Shown: in pieces, positions 36,249 through 45,078 of the stretch
Position numbering within the stretch: the stretch's first letter is position 1
Layout: the number at the start of each line of letters is the position of its first letter
Assembly: GCF_031801495.1 (NCBI RefSeq)
Contig: NZ_JAOEGC010000001.1
Location: 1,612,001-1,676,000 of the forward strand
DNA from: Agrobacterium tumefaciens_K
Lineage (GTDB): Bacteria; Pseudomonadota; Alphaproteobacteria; Rhizobiales; Rhizobiaceae
Length of the DNA: 64,000 bases
Direction: 5' to 3'
Program-made: the position numbers and the translations under genes
The notes under the pieces: model-generated
The model's input: the letters and a program-made list of their open reading frames with translations, nothing else
Told to the model about the DNA's origin: nothing
Databases searched by the model: none

Positions 36249-36512
36249 ATGCAGTATGTGCATCAGACCCGAAATCATATCCCGGCGTTTGACCAGTCGG
36301 TTGCATTTGATGCCCTTCTTGGCTTGGACGTAGATATCCTTGCCGGTCGCACTATTCTGGCTTCTCAGTCAGAAGAAGTCTCTTTAGCCGATTCCATACG
36401 TCGTCGAAGACGACGATGGTTAACGGCAAACAAGGAGACATCATGCCGAATATCGATCTCAACAGAACTGGTCGACAAGAAGACATTGGCGGTCGGAGTA
36501 TTCACACGGTAG
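36249..36512 (+). CDS. Possible small basic protein (87 aa)
   Basis: An 87-residue frame whose ATG lies nine bases after a strong aaggagg (36233-36239). A run of six arginines (SIRRRRRRWLTANKET) follows an acidic N-terminal half. It overlaps the start of the next gene (36443) in another frame. No family recognised, and a 16-codon frame begins at 36242 from the same ribosome site. Whether it is translated is uncertain. Confidence 0.35.
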   Translation: MQYVHQTRNHIPAFDQSVAFDALLGLDVDILAGRTILASQSEEVSLADSIRRRRRRWLTANKETSCRISISTELVDKKTLAVGVFTR

Positions 36513-36916
36513 CTTCAGCTTCCGAAGGAAATTTCTCTGAGCATGGAAACGAGGATCGCTTCCATGTCAGCTTCGTGGGTGGACCTGACGAAATCTATGA
36601 TCAGGTGAAAGAATGGCTGGAGCAGCGTCCGGGTGACCTTGGCGACATCGTCACAGTGAGGAAGAGCGGATCACTAACCTTCGAGGATGCGCCCGATGGT
36701 GACTGGTCGGGCCGTTACGCCGATGTGATCTGGGAAGAAACGCTACCGGTGTGGGACTTGGATGGTCCTGACGGCGAACCCATGGGAGCCTTCGATGCCG
36801 AAGTTCTTCGGCGTTTGATCGAAACTCACCCGCAATCGTTCAAGGCTCTTCTCGCGAATGAGGGAGAGAATGATGAGCGGAATAACCCGTTCATTGCAGC
36901 GTTCTATTGCTACTAG
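36443..36916 (+). CDS. Hypothetical protein (157 aa), accessory
   Basis: No family recognised. An acidic, soluble protein with aaggaga before the ATG at 36443 (a longer frame from 36416 lacks it). Visible text includes DRFHVSFVGGPDEIYDQVKE, WLEQRPGDLGDIVTVRKSGS and LPVWDLDGPDGEPMGAFDAE. The first two read like a small alpha/beta domain. It ends just before a strong terminator. Its closeness to the IS remnant and the Tn7-like genes suggests cargo. Confidence 0.7.
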   Translation: MPNIDLNRTGRQEDIGGRSIHTVASASEGNFSEHGNEDRFHVSFVGGPDEIYDQVKEWLEQRPGDLGDIVTVRKSGSLTFEDAPDGDWSGRYADVIWEETLPVWDLDGPDGEPMGAFDAEVLRRLIETHPQSFKALLANEGENDERNNPFIAAFYCY

Positions 36917-36922
36917 AATCGT

Positions 36923-36957
36923 AGCCCCGGAGTTGATCCTCTGGGGCTTCGTATTTT
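36923..36957 (+). terminator. Rho-independent terminator
   Basis: A 10-bp stem (agccccggag / ctctggggct, one wobble pair) with a 6-nt loop and a T7-containing tail begins 7 bp past the preceding stop codon. Confidence 0.85.
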
Positions 36958-37106
36958 TTTGGGGCCGAACGCTACGTCCCTATGTCTGGCAAGCTTTTGA
37001 AACTTTGCATTTGGAAGTCTCTATGCAGTCCCAATGCGTGAGATTTTTGTAAGTATTTCCGCGCGGTCAGGTAGGTTGGAGTTCAGGCTCGGTCACGGGT
37101 GGATTT

Positions 37107-37740
37107 AAGCTGCGTTGGCATGATGGCCCAAGGAGTGCCGCTTGTTAGTTTCTCGTTTAATCTTTTCGCGTTCGAGGTGCATGGCCTGGCCGCGTCCGGT
37201 GCAGACGTTGGCCGGATTCAGGTTGTCGAAGCTCCCGTGGTATCGGCGATAGTTGTATTGCTCGGCCAAGGCCGCGATCGGGGCTTGGAGGTCTTTCTGG
37301 AAGAGGTAGTTTTCCTGGGATGCGGCCTTCAGCGAATGGCACTTCGGTGACATTGTCCACCTTCAGGTTGGTGCACAGATTCCAGGCAATAGTAGCGGGA
37401 GTAATCGTCGAGAATGGTCGACAGGTAGAACCAACACCAGCCGGTTTCTAGGGTGAGATTGGCTAGCGTCTCTTTCAGGTCGCTGCTTTCACGACTGCGC
37501 GCAGTCACGTCACCGTTGGTCTTAAAGGGGGCGGTCACCGGCAGGATGCCTCTTGGCAGCTTCGATGAACTCCTTGGGTTGGCGGCAGATTGCGGCAATG
37601 CTGCCTTCGCCGCGCACCCCTTCAAGAGGGATTTGTCGTCGGCTGAACGGTGCTTGTGTGGCGCGCCGAATGTCCTTGATTGTCTCCTCGAGCGTCGATG
37701 TCTCAGGCCCGGTTTTTTCAAAGGCGGTCCGGGACATGAG
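37107..37740 (-). mobile_element. Decayed IS3-family insertion sequence
   Basis: Minus-strand fragments of both IS3 transposase genes survive in different frames. From 37740: MSRTAFEKTGPETSTLEETI, then IKDIRRAT, RGEGSIAAICRQPKEFIEAA, a typical OrfA, then KTNGDVTARSRESSDLKETL, the OrfA C-terminal region. An internal deletion joins this to GWCWFYLSTILDDYSRYYCL of the DDE core of OrfB, and, after frameshifts, to YNYRRYHGSFDNLNPANVCT and REKIKRETNKRHSLGHHANA, its C-terminus. It directly abuts the 3' end of tniQ. No intact transposase remains, so it is a pseudogenised IS, not a mobile one. Confidence 0.85.
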
Positions 37741-37757
37741 AAGGATGGCACCGCCAA

Positions 37758-39638
37758 TCAATTCCGAGTAGACGTTCCAGTCGCGTTCGCATCCTGCATT
37801 GGTTCGTCGAAAAAGCGTTCAATGCTTTCACGTTCATAAAAAGCGCAAACACCTCCCGCAGTCGGAATCGCGGGCTGCAGCCTATTCTCTCTGATCACAC
37901 CGCGAACCTGAGGCTGGGTCAGCCCATTCGCCTTCATGAGCTGATTCACCGTGACATAGCGCTCCCGAAATTTCGTGAGCTCATGTCGTGTCATGACACG
38001 GTACACGATTGAGCCCGATTCTGACCTAACCTCCTCGAAGGCAATAAAACCATTGTTCTGAAGATATGAAAGGTTTCGAGGCGGCAGGTCCAGAATTCGC
38101 ATCGCTTCCTTGTTGTCGGCGTGCGTGCTGGATGCCCTTGGACCGACAAGCTCCGCGGGATCGATCATGATGTCATCAAGGAGGAGTTTGCGTCCGCATA
38201 GGGCGACGCGACTGAACTCGCCCTTGATCACCTTGGTCAACACGTCGACTAGTCGCATTACATTCCGATCGGCAGCTTCTCTAATAGATTGCATCTCTGG
38301 GGATGGTGTACCGCACGCAATCTTTTGAATGGACGCGTACAGCTCCTTTACTTCGTTCTCCGAGATCAAGCGTGTATTTTGTCTACCGCGGTGGCCGATC
38401 TGATCCAAATCCAAACGGCGCAAGACACCGGCAGTCACAAGCTGGCTGACCAACAAGGGCTTGCATCTCAGGATTTTCGCGGCCTCGCGGAATTGAATCC
38501 TGCCACCAGACATCCGATCAAATAAGGATAGCGCGCTGATGGGGATCGCCTTGGTGTCGATATTAGCATCAACGAGCCGACGCCGCACGACGGGCGCGGA
38601 AAATCCAGTCAAAGTCGCGATTTCAGTAACAGTCGTCCAATTTTTTTTCTGCGTACAGGCAAACTTTTTCACAGAACCCGTGAGAGGGTAGTTGGAAGCC
38701 ACATGAGCCTGAAACAGTTGGCTGATGTATTGGTAGCTCTCCTTTTGCTGACTTTGCCTGATGTGGGTATAGAAGCGACCGTAGCGAAGAAACGTGCCTG
38801 CTGCCGCGTTTTGGGAGATGCGGTCGAGAGCGCTGTTGAATTGGTCTACGCCTCCTGCCAGAATTCCATACCCAACGTCGGTAGCCTCGTTGACAGCGTT
38901 TTGCGTTAGGTGCTCGAGGGTTTGCTCTCTGCCGTGGACTAGCGCTACGCCCAGGACCCTGCTGATATTGAGTACTACCGCAGTCTCAAGTTTGTCGATT
39001 AGCGGCCCGTGGGACGTATCGCCATAGAACCTATCACGAATGAACAAGTCGACCGGGCCGGCGGGACGTTCGGAAGCCCCAGAAGACAGTCGCTGAATTT
39101 CCTTGTGCTCGGCGTCTAGTTCCACGCAGAAGTCAAACGAGGGGTTCGTTTTGCGCCCCGGAAGTTCGAGAAGTTCGCAGCCGTGGACATGGCAGGTGCG
39201 ATACGCCTTCACAAGCCACAACGCCCGGCGATAGCGACGTGTTCCAGGGATACGACTATCTTCCAGTTCGTCGGCCTCAAAGCATTTGGGGCAGAAACGC
39301 AATGTATTACGAAGCAGCAAAGCCTGTTCAAAAGTCTGCCCAAACATGGTCACCGAACGATAACCAGAAACCGTCGTAGCATGGTGCAACAGCTGCTCAC
39401 TTGGCAAGCCAACCAAAGATGAGAGCATTTCGATGGTATCAGATTTGCCGTGGTTAAGACCGTGGAATGACATTTCGTACGATTTGCAGAAGTAATCGAG
39501 AGCACCCATGCGGTTGGCTTTCGCCAAACGGGAAAGGTACCCCATGAGGATTTCATCTCGGAAGAGTGGCACTTGGAGCATGTGTCGGATTTCTCTTGCT
39601 ATAACTCGAAGGGCTTCCCGTGTCGGCAGCGGGATCAA
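37758..39638 (-). CDS. tniQ: TniQ/TnsD-family target-selection protein
   Basis: A 626-residue (or 607 from the ATG at 39581) protein of the TniQ family, which directs Tn7-like and Tn5053-like transposition to its target. The family N-terminus LQVPLFRDEILMGYLSRLAK begins at the 39581 start, and a zinc-finger region has TLRFCPKCFEADELEDSRIP with C-x2-C and AYRTCHVHGCELLEL. The long C-terminal part (about 300-600) has helix-turn-helix-like stretches (TVTEIATLTGFSAPVVRRRL and LMKANGLTQPQVRGVIRENR), as expected for a sequence-specific TnsD-like selector. The frame starts at TTG 39638, whose TTGA overlaps the tnsC stop, so coupled initiation there is also possible. Confidence 0.9.
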   Translation of the reverse strand: MIPLPTREALRVIAREIRHMLQVPLFRDEILMGYLSRLAKANRMGALDYFCKSYEMSFHGLNHGKSDTIEMLSSLVGLPSEQLLHHATTVSGYRSVTMFGQTFEQALLLRNTLRFCPKCFEADELEDSRIPGTRRYRRALWLVKAYRTCHVHGCELLELPGRKTNPSFDFCVELDAEHKEIQRLSSGASERPAGPVDLFIRDRFYGDTSHGPLIDKLETAVVLNISRVLGVALVHGREQTLEHLTQNAVNEATDVGYGILAGGVDQFNSALDRISQNAAAGTFLRYGRFYTHIRQSQQKESYQYISQLFQAHVASNYPLTGSVKKFACTQKKNWTTVTEIATLTGFSAPVVRRRLVDANIDTKAIPISALSLFDRMSGGRIQFREAAKILRCKPLLVSQLVTAGVLRRLDLDQIGHRGRQNTRLISENEVKELYASIQKIACGTPSPEMQSIREAADRNVMRLVDVLTKVIKGEFSRVALCGRKLLLDDIMIDPAELVGPRASSTHADNKEAMRILDLPPRNLSYLQNNGFIAFEEVRSESGSIVYRVMTRHELTKFRERYVTVNQLMKANGLTQPQVRGVIRENRLQPAIPTAGGVCAFYERESIERFFDEPMQDANATGTSTRN

Positions 39639-40654
39639 TCAACGAGTGTTGTTGTCAGCCTTCCGTTCGCATCAACTTCTCGAACAATCTTGAACCAATC
39701 TTCGGCGAGGAAAACGTTCGTGCTGTTGTCGCAGTTGCTGAGCCGTCGATACCCTTCTGCAAAGTGATCATGATTGATGACTTTGTGGTGTGAGGTTTTG
39801 TCGTCGAAGATGGCGCACTGGATAGCGAGCTTCATCAACTGCACTACCATTCCAAACCGCTGCAATCCTCCATGCATCAACCGCATGATAAACTTCTTCG
39901 TGGGTTTGAACGAAATGGTGAATCCGACAGTAGATGCCAGTTCAATCATCACCGACGCTACGAACGTGATTTCATTCTCCGTAAGCTGCTCCATTTCTAC
40001 GACACGCGTTCGGCGAGATGTCTGCTGATGGGGGTCGGCCTCAATGATATTCATCATGTCGTCCACGCCACTCATAATCAGCCAAACCGGCCAAGTGTCA
40101 GATTGCATGATCGCTTTGACCTGATTGGCTGGATGCTCCTTCGACTTGCTCGTCGTAGCGTGGAGAACGTGCTGGAACTCATCAAAGAAGACGATCTTGT
40201 ACTCTTTAACCATCAGGGCATCACGCAGCTTGTCCCAGATAGCTGTTTCGTTTTTGAGCGTGCCGCCTGGGTAACCCGCAGCCTTGAGGGCATGTTCGCC
40301 GAGTGACTTCATCGAACATCCAGCGGGTGTTTTTACCCAGAGACAAGCCTGCTTCGTGTTGCCATACTGGTCAACATAGGGCTGGAGGCCGGGGTGTGAT
40401 TTCAGCCGGTGGCGGATCATGGTGCTTTTCCCGCTGCCGGATTTACCCGGCACCGCAATCGCATACCCTTCCGGCATGTTACCTGCGGCGATCTCTGAAA
40501 TCATGATGTTGAACTCATGGCTGAATTTTTCATCCGTCTTTGTCGCGACATAGAAGTTCTCCAGCTTAGCAAGCAGTTCGCTACGTGAGCGTTGTACCGG
40601 GTCCATAGTCGAACGCAGAAACTCAAGCATCGTTTTGGGGGCCTGCGAAGTCAT
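39635..40654 (-). CDS. tnsC: TnsC/TniB-type AAA+ transposition ATPase
   Basis: A 339-residue AAA+ regulator that links target selection by TniQ to the TnsAB transposase. Walker A is PGKSGSGKST (residues 69-78) and Walker B is YKIVFFDEFQHVL (152-164); the sensor-like SGVDDMMNIIEADPHQQ follows. The ATG at 40654 has aaggag 7 bp upstream, across the tnsB stop; the frame is open to 40678 but that part overlaps tnsB. Order and spacing with tnsB (4 bp gap) and tniQ (overlap) show one operon. Confidence 0.92.
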   Translation of the reverse strand: MTSQAPKTMLEFLRSTMDPVQRSRSELLAKLENFYVATKTDEKFSHEFNIMISEIAAGNMPEGYAIAVPGKSGSGKSTMIRHRLKSHPGLQPYVDQYGNTKQACLWVKTPAGCSMKSLGEHALKAAGYPGGTLKNETAIWDKLRDALMVKEYKIVFFDEFQHVLHATTSKSKEHPANQVKAIMQSDTWPVWLIMSGVDDMMNIIEADPHQQTSRRTRVVEMEQLTENEITFVASVMIELASTVGFTISFKPTKKFIMRLMHGGLQRFGMVVQLMKLAIQCAIFDDKTSHHKVINHDHFAEGYRRLSNCDNSTNVFLAEDWFKIVREVDANGRLTTTLVD

Positions 40655-40658
40655 AGTA

Positions 40659-42920
40659 TTACTCCTTCGTTTCGACACGTAGCGTGACTAGGTTGATGTC
40701 GAGTTCGTCATCTTCGTCTTCATTCTCGGCAGGGCGGAGAGACTGTGATTTTGTTGCCTTTTGCGTTTTGGTTTTACGAGGAACATTATGGGCGGTGCGC
40801 GTCTCGTTCGGCTCTTCCAAAACCCCTGCGTCAAAGGTACCAGTTGGGTTCATAGGGTCATCCTCCGAGGCGCTAACGACTGGTTCGACGGTGCCTTCCG
40901 AAACTGGGCGCTGGGACGGATCAGCAAAGTCGACGTAGAGGTGTTTGGACCACTGCCAGTTCATCATGTTCTTGCGTTCGAACATTTTGATCGTCTTCTC
41001 TGTAATCAGAGGGCTACCAATCTCGTGAGCCAACCGCGTTGCGTTAGCGGTCTTCTCAACAGCCGCTAGCGTGTCAGCGACGATACGACGTGCGCGCTCC
41101 TTGCCAGGCGCGTTGTGGCCAAATTTTCCACGGATGTAGATCACCGTTTCCATCCATTCGGGCACCGATACACCTTTAAAGCCTTCGAAGGTGGCGTATG
41201 CGTCATACCACTCGCCGTCACGAGGGTCTTTGAAAGAGATAGCGGACATGTCGCGGTCGCTCATTCGTACTTCCACTTCGCTATTGAGTTTGTGCATCGC
41301 GAGATCATCGAGTTCTTTTGACGCGTAGACGTTGCCGAGGATTGTGATGCCGTGCCGTCCGACGATGCGAAGAAGTCGGATGCCGAAGATGTCGCGGTAT
41401 TGCTCCACGGTCGGCGGAGGAGATACCCCGCGCTCCTGCTGGGAGCCACGATACCAGCGCTCAAGCGGCGTCTCGCCGCTAAGGGATCGATGGGGCGTGT
41501 TGTGATAGCAAATGACGATGAGCTGAACGAGGAGTTCACACAGCATCTCGCGGGTGATGTGAGCGTGCTTCTCTGGCTTGTACTGTCCTTTCAGCAGGAT
41601 GTTCTCGAACGTCTGACCCGAGAAGAAGTGCATGTAGCGGGTACTCAATGACTTGAAGAACCGCTCGACGCGGCTGCGAAGATGGGGATGTTTGCTTGGA
41701 GGAATCGCATGCTTGCCAGTGAGAGCCTGCACGACGAGAGGGAACTCGTCGTTTGCGAAGCCCGCTCCAGCATCAGTGTGTACCCGGTCGGGGATGCCAC
41801 ACTGGGGCCATTCAACGATTTCCTGGGAAAGCGCCGTTGTGTACTCTTTGTCACGAACAGCCATCGCCAAGGTGGCAATGGATTCCGCTGCACAAGGTGC
41901 GCCAGCAAGAATCCTCATTCCGAGGATAGAACGTGAGTAGGCGTCGAGAGCGATGCAAATCCAAACGCGGCGAATTTTCTCGATCTCAGCCTGGATTTCG
42001 GGGGCGAGAAATTCCCAGAAACCGAACATTTCGCAAATCACCATCAGGTCGAGGTTCTGCTCATCCATCTCCACAATGTGGAGTGGGTAACGCGGCTGAA
42101 GGCCTTTCCGGCTAATGGCGTGCCGACGGGTTGTGAGGTGATGGTCTTTATCTCGGGCAAGTTTTACGGCGAACTCGTCCGTCGCCGCCACCATCCGGCG
42201 GAAAGTGCCATAAGAGCAAAGTCGGCCTGGCTCCTTATTGCGCGTATGGTCACGTTCCATCTTTGAGAACGCGGCCCACATGCTCGGCACGTTTTCGTTC
42301 AAAAACTCATTGATGTAGACGCCGAAATACTTCAGTTCGTCCGCGGTGAACTTGCTGCCAAAGGCTACGCGTCCTCGATGTTTCCACACAAGGCTGCTAT
42401 CCAAACGGTTACCGTTCTGGAAAACCTTTAGCCAGCGACGGAACTGACGGACAGAAACGATCCCACGCTTTTTGTTGCCGCGTGTTTTCCGGGCATCGTC
42501 AGCCTTCTCGATCAGCGCCGCGTTCTCCAAGCGGAATTTGCGGAGGAACTTCTTGATGTCGTCGTCAGACTTCGTCAGCGTTCCCTCCTCAAGCTCTTCA
42601 AGGAATTGGCGTACGGCTACCGTTTTGAGTGCCACATCCGCGCGTAATTTATCGAGCGACCGTTTGGCGGCACGCTTGATGGCGTTCTCTTTCGAGAAGT
42701 AACCTCGCTCAATGACCAATTGATCTAGGTGGATGTGCTCCCGGATTTCCATCCAGGTTAGCACCACCGTATTTTGCGGGCGATCGTCATCAGACTTGAT
42801 GACCACCCCATCTTCCAGTCGCTCGTCAAAACGATACGAGCGTCCAAAGAACTCGAGACGATCATCGGTCCCGATTTCTGTGTAGGTTACCTTTTTGGGA
42901 TTTTTCTCTTTCTTCGTCAT
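40659..42920 (-). CDS. tnsB: TnsB-type DDE transposase
   Basis: A 753-residue retroviral-integrase-superfamily transposase of the Tn7/Mu-like group. The DDE triad can be placed at D286 (HIVEMDEQNLD), D383 (RVHTDAGAGFAND) and E419 (LRSRVERFFKSLSTRYM). An N-terminal part (1-270) has DNA-binding HTH-like regions (SVRQFRRWLKVFQNG), a beta-barrel follows the core (RIVGRHGITILGNVYASKEL), and the acidic C-terminal tail is where TnsB contacts TnsC. Its ATG overlaps the tnsA stop (ATGA). It binds the transposon ends and joins them to target DNA. All catalytic residues are present. Confidence 0.93.
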   Translation of the reverse strand: MTKKEKNPKKVTYTEIGTDDRLEFFGRSYRFDERLEDGVVIKSDDDRPQNTVVLTWMEIREHIHLDQLVIERGYFSKENAIKRAAKRSLDKLRADVALKTVAVRQFLEELEEGTLTKSDDDIKKFLRKFRLENAALIEKADDARKTRGNKKRGIVSVRQFRRWLKVFQNGNRLDSSLVWKHRGRVAFGSKFTADELKYFGVYINEFLNENVPSMWAAFSKMERDHTRNKEPGRLCSYGTFRRMVAATDEFAVKLARDKDHHLTTRRHAISRKGLQPRYPLHIVEMDEQNLDLMVICEMFGFWEFLAPEIQAEIEKIRRVWICIALDAYSRSILGMRILAGAPCAAESIATLAMAVRDKEYTTALSQEIVEWPQCGIPDRVHTDAGAGFANDEFPLVVQALTGKHAIPPSKHPHLRSRVERFFKSLSTRYMHFFSGQTFENILLKGQYKPEKHAHITREMLCELLVQLIVICYHNTPHRSLSGETPLERWYRGSQQERGVSPPPTVEQYRDIFGIRLLRIVGRHGITILGNVYASKELDDLAMHKLNSEVEVRMSDRDMSAISFKDPRDGEWYDAYATFEGFKGVSVPEWMETVIYIRGKFGHNAPGKERARRIVADTLAAVEKTANATRLAHEIGSPLITEKTIKMFERKNMMNWQWSKHLYVDFADPSQRPVSEGTVEPVVSASEDDPMNPTGTFDAGVLEEPNETRTAHNVPRKTKTQKATKSQSLRPAENEDEDDELDINLVTLRVETKE

Positions 42921-43765
42921 TTAGATGCCTTTACGAGAGTTACGCGGGAGAGGCGTGTCATGATCACCTCTTCAGCATGCGGGTGGTCGTGCTGAAGCTC
43001 GTTGTCGTCGATAAGTCCCCATACGGCGGTCCAGCTGTCGGCGAAGGTGACCGCCGGATAGAGTTCGGAGAAGAGGTCGAAGAGCATCGCCGTACCTCCC
43101 ATCATCCGAAGCTTTTCCACTAGCCGTTGGTTGGTCGCTTCGTTCTGAAGCTTGCGTGCTCGCAGGCGTTCCTCGGCGTGCAAGACCGCGGGCTTGTTGA
43201 TTTGACGCTCAGTGTAGATGTGGATGCGATGCGCGAACTTTCCGACGCATTGCTTGGTCAGCAATTCGTGGGTGGTCTTGAGATCGCGCAGGTTACCTTC
43301 CGCACGGACGAGATAGAGCGTCCGACAATTGTTGTCGAAGTCTGCGCAGATGTCGGCGTAGTGGTGGTGTAATTTCCCACGATGTGTGAAAGGCAGCGGT
43401 CCGAACTGTGTCCGTACACGGACAACTCGCGGATTGCATGCGAGCAGCGTCAGCAGGCCGGCTTCCAGTTGGCTTTCGAGACGATGGCTGGTGCCGCTAT
43501 CACCGAATGGCATAGTGATGCGGTTACTAACGATGCTCATCCGTTCTTCTACGGGGACACTGTCAGGTTTGTTTTTAAGCGAGATGTCACGGTCGCCTTC
43601 TACGATGACCGGATACGAGCGCCCGCGACGACGACCGTCACCTCCATTGCCGTTATCACGTGGTGACGCGAAATTTGTCGTGCGCACATACGGGACGGCT
43701 AGAATGTCGCGGCCCTTACGGCGCTCATGAAGAATCTGGATAGCGAGCGGAATTTCGACTTCCAT
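42917..43765 (-). CDS. tnsA: TnsA-like endonuclease with altered catalytic site
   Basis: A 282-residue protein in the TnsA position, upstream of and overlapping tnsB. TnsA cuts the 5' ends of the transposon for cut-and-paste movement. The restriction-like core can be read as SHRLESQLEAGLLTLLACNP (glutamates 97 and 101), HHHYADICADFD (D138) and TLYLVRAEGNLRDL, where the usual catalytic lysine (as in VEVKP) appears to be R154. The last third matches the TnsA C-terminal DNA- and TnsC-binding region in size. A long N-terminal extension (about 90 residues, glycine- and arginine-rich) is unusual. Whether it still cuts DNA is open; loss would convert movement to copy-in replicative transposition. 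Confidence 0.82.
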   Translation of the reverse strand: MEVEIPLAIQILHERRKGRDILAVPYVRTTNFASPRDNGNGGDGRRRGRSYPVIVEGDRDISLKNKPDSVPVEERMSIVSNRITMPFGDSGTSHRLESQLEAGLLTLLACNPRVVRVRTQFGPLPFTHRGKLHHHYADICADFDNNCRTLYLVRAEGNLRDLKTTHELLTKQCVGKFAHRIHIYTERQINKPAVLHAEERLRARKLQNEATNQRLVEKLRMMGGTAMLFDLFSELYPAVTFADSWTAVWGLIDDNELQHDHPHAEEVIMTRLSRVTLVKASK

Positions 43766-45078
43766 GCTTCGTCCTTTCCCATGCGGGATCGCTCCGTCAG
43801 CCTTTCGGCTACAGAATTGAACACGCCGTCGGTCTTCGAGGTCGACCGATGACAGGCCTGTCGCTGCGGTTGCGGCTACAGACGTATGAGGAAGGGGAGG
43901 GGTGCAGAGTTGTAGGGAAGGATTGCGTTCGATAGGGGATAACCAAGCGCGGCGACCTGGACGAACGATCCGGAAATGAAGCCAACCCGAGTATGGCTTT
44001 GCGTAGCTGTGTTGTTGAGCATGCTGGTTCTCGACCTCATTGCGATCATCTCGCTGGCCAAGGTGTCCTGTCGGGATTACCTAGCTCAGTGAGACGCGAA
44101 ACACACCTTGTTCGATATTCGCATGAGTTACTCTCCGAGGTTGGTGTCGACTGTGTGCTGCGACACGTGAGCTAGGAGAATGTTCCCATGCGAACATTAC
44201 TTGTTAGTTAACGCTAATATAGCGTTATCCTTCGCTGAACGCGGCGGGTGAGGTCGAGGTCAATTGAGCTCACAGTGGAGCTCTCTGAGCGATTGGCCGT
44301 TAGGGCCAAGGACAGAGCTGGCATGGGTTATCCTTTCCACACGAAGACCTGCAGGTGCGATATAGCGCCCGCGATGATTGAAGATCAGAGTCTTAGGAAA
44401 GGAAATTATTTGGTGGTGGTACGCATCGGGCATCTCCTTGAGAGGGAAGTGGTTTAGCAAAACACTCTCCGGGTTAACCCACCCCGGGGAGCATGCTTGG
44501 TACGTGATGCTAACGTACCTCCACCGCGGGGACAGTTGTCGTCCTGGGCCGCGCTATCTCTCTGGCAAATCCCGTGTTCCTCGGCGGACCATGCAACTCT
44601 TAGGTCGCCGCATCGGATTTGCAACTGCGCATTTAACGATCTTTTCGATCGCGTCAACTGAAATCGACCGAAAAAAGAAAATATTCTAAGTCATTGTTAT
44701 CGCGTACTAATTGTAAAATTTTAGCAATCGGAAAAACCCATTTATTTTTCCGGGACTTAATCAAAAGTGAAGTTTGAACGAGCAGTTCCCCACCAATCTA
44801 TGGCCTTCCCTCTATCGCGATGATCGCAACGGAGGCCGCTGATTTCCGCGTGGGGGCCATTGAAAACCATCGGGGGTGTGCTCTAACTTTTTGCCAACAA
44901 GACTGTTGCGAACGCTCGATTTCAGAAAGGGAAGGCCAGCAAATGACGAAGAGCATCTGCCTCGAGCTTCTCTCTACCGTTTCTGAGTTCGACACCGACC
45001 GCGCTCAACACCGCTCCACCGAGGTTGGAACTTTAGGGATACCCCTCAGAGTCCCATTACCCGACAGAAGGAGCCAAT
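43766..45078. other. 1.3-kb divergent region with palindromes before tnsA
   Basis: No strong gene. Two perfect short palindromes lie close together: aatgttc-ccatgc-gaacatt (44179-44198) and taacgct-aatat-agcgtta (44209-44227), followed by ttcgctgaac. These resemble the motifs at the candidate transposon end (taatcgctaac, attcgctgac). The AT-rich part 44640-44790 probably holds the promoter of the next plus-strand gene. Two short frames may be translated: 43976-44092 (38 residues with one hydrophobic helix) and 44943-45113 (56 residues after gggaagg). Both are weak. Confidence 0.5.

Noticed and set aside
44248..44689. Open frames on both strands in the gap before the cargo genes
   Set aside because: They lack ribosome sites, overlap each other and show no protein-like composition.
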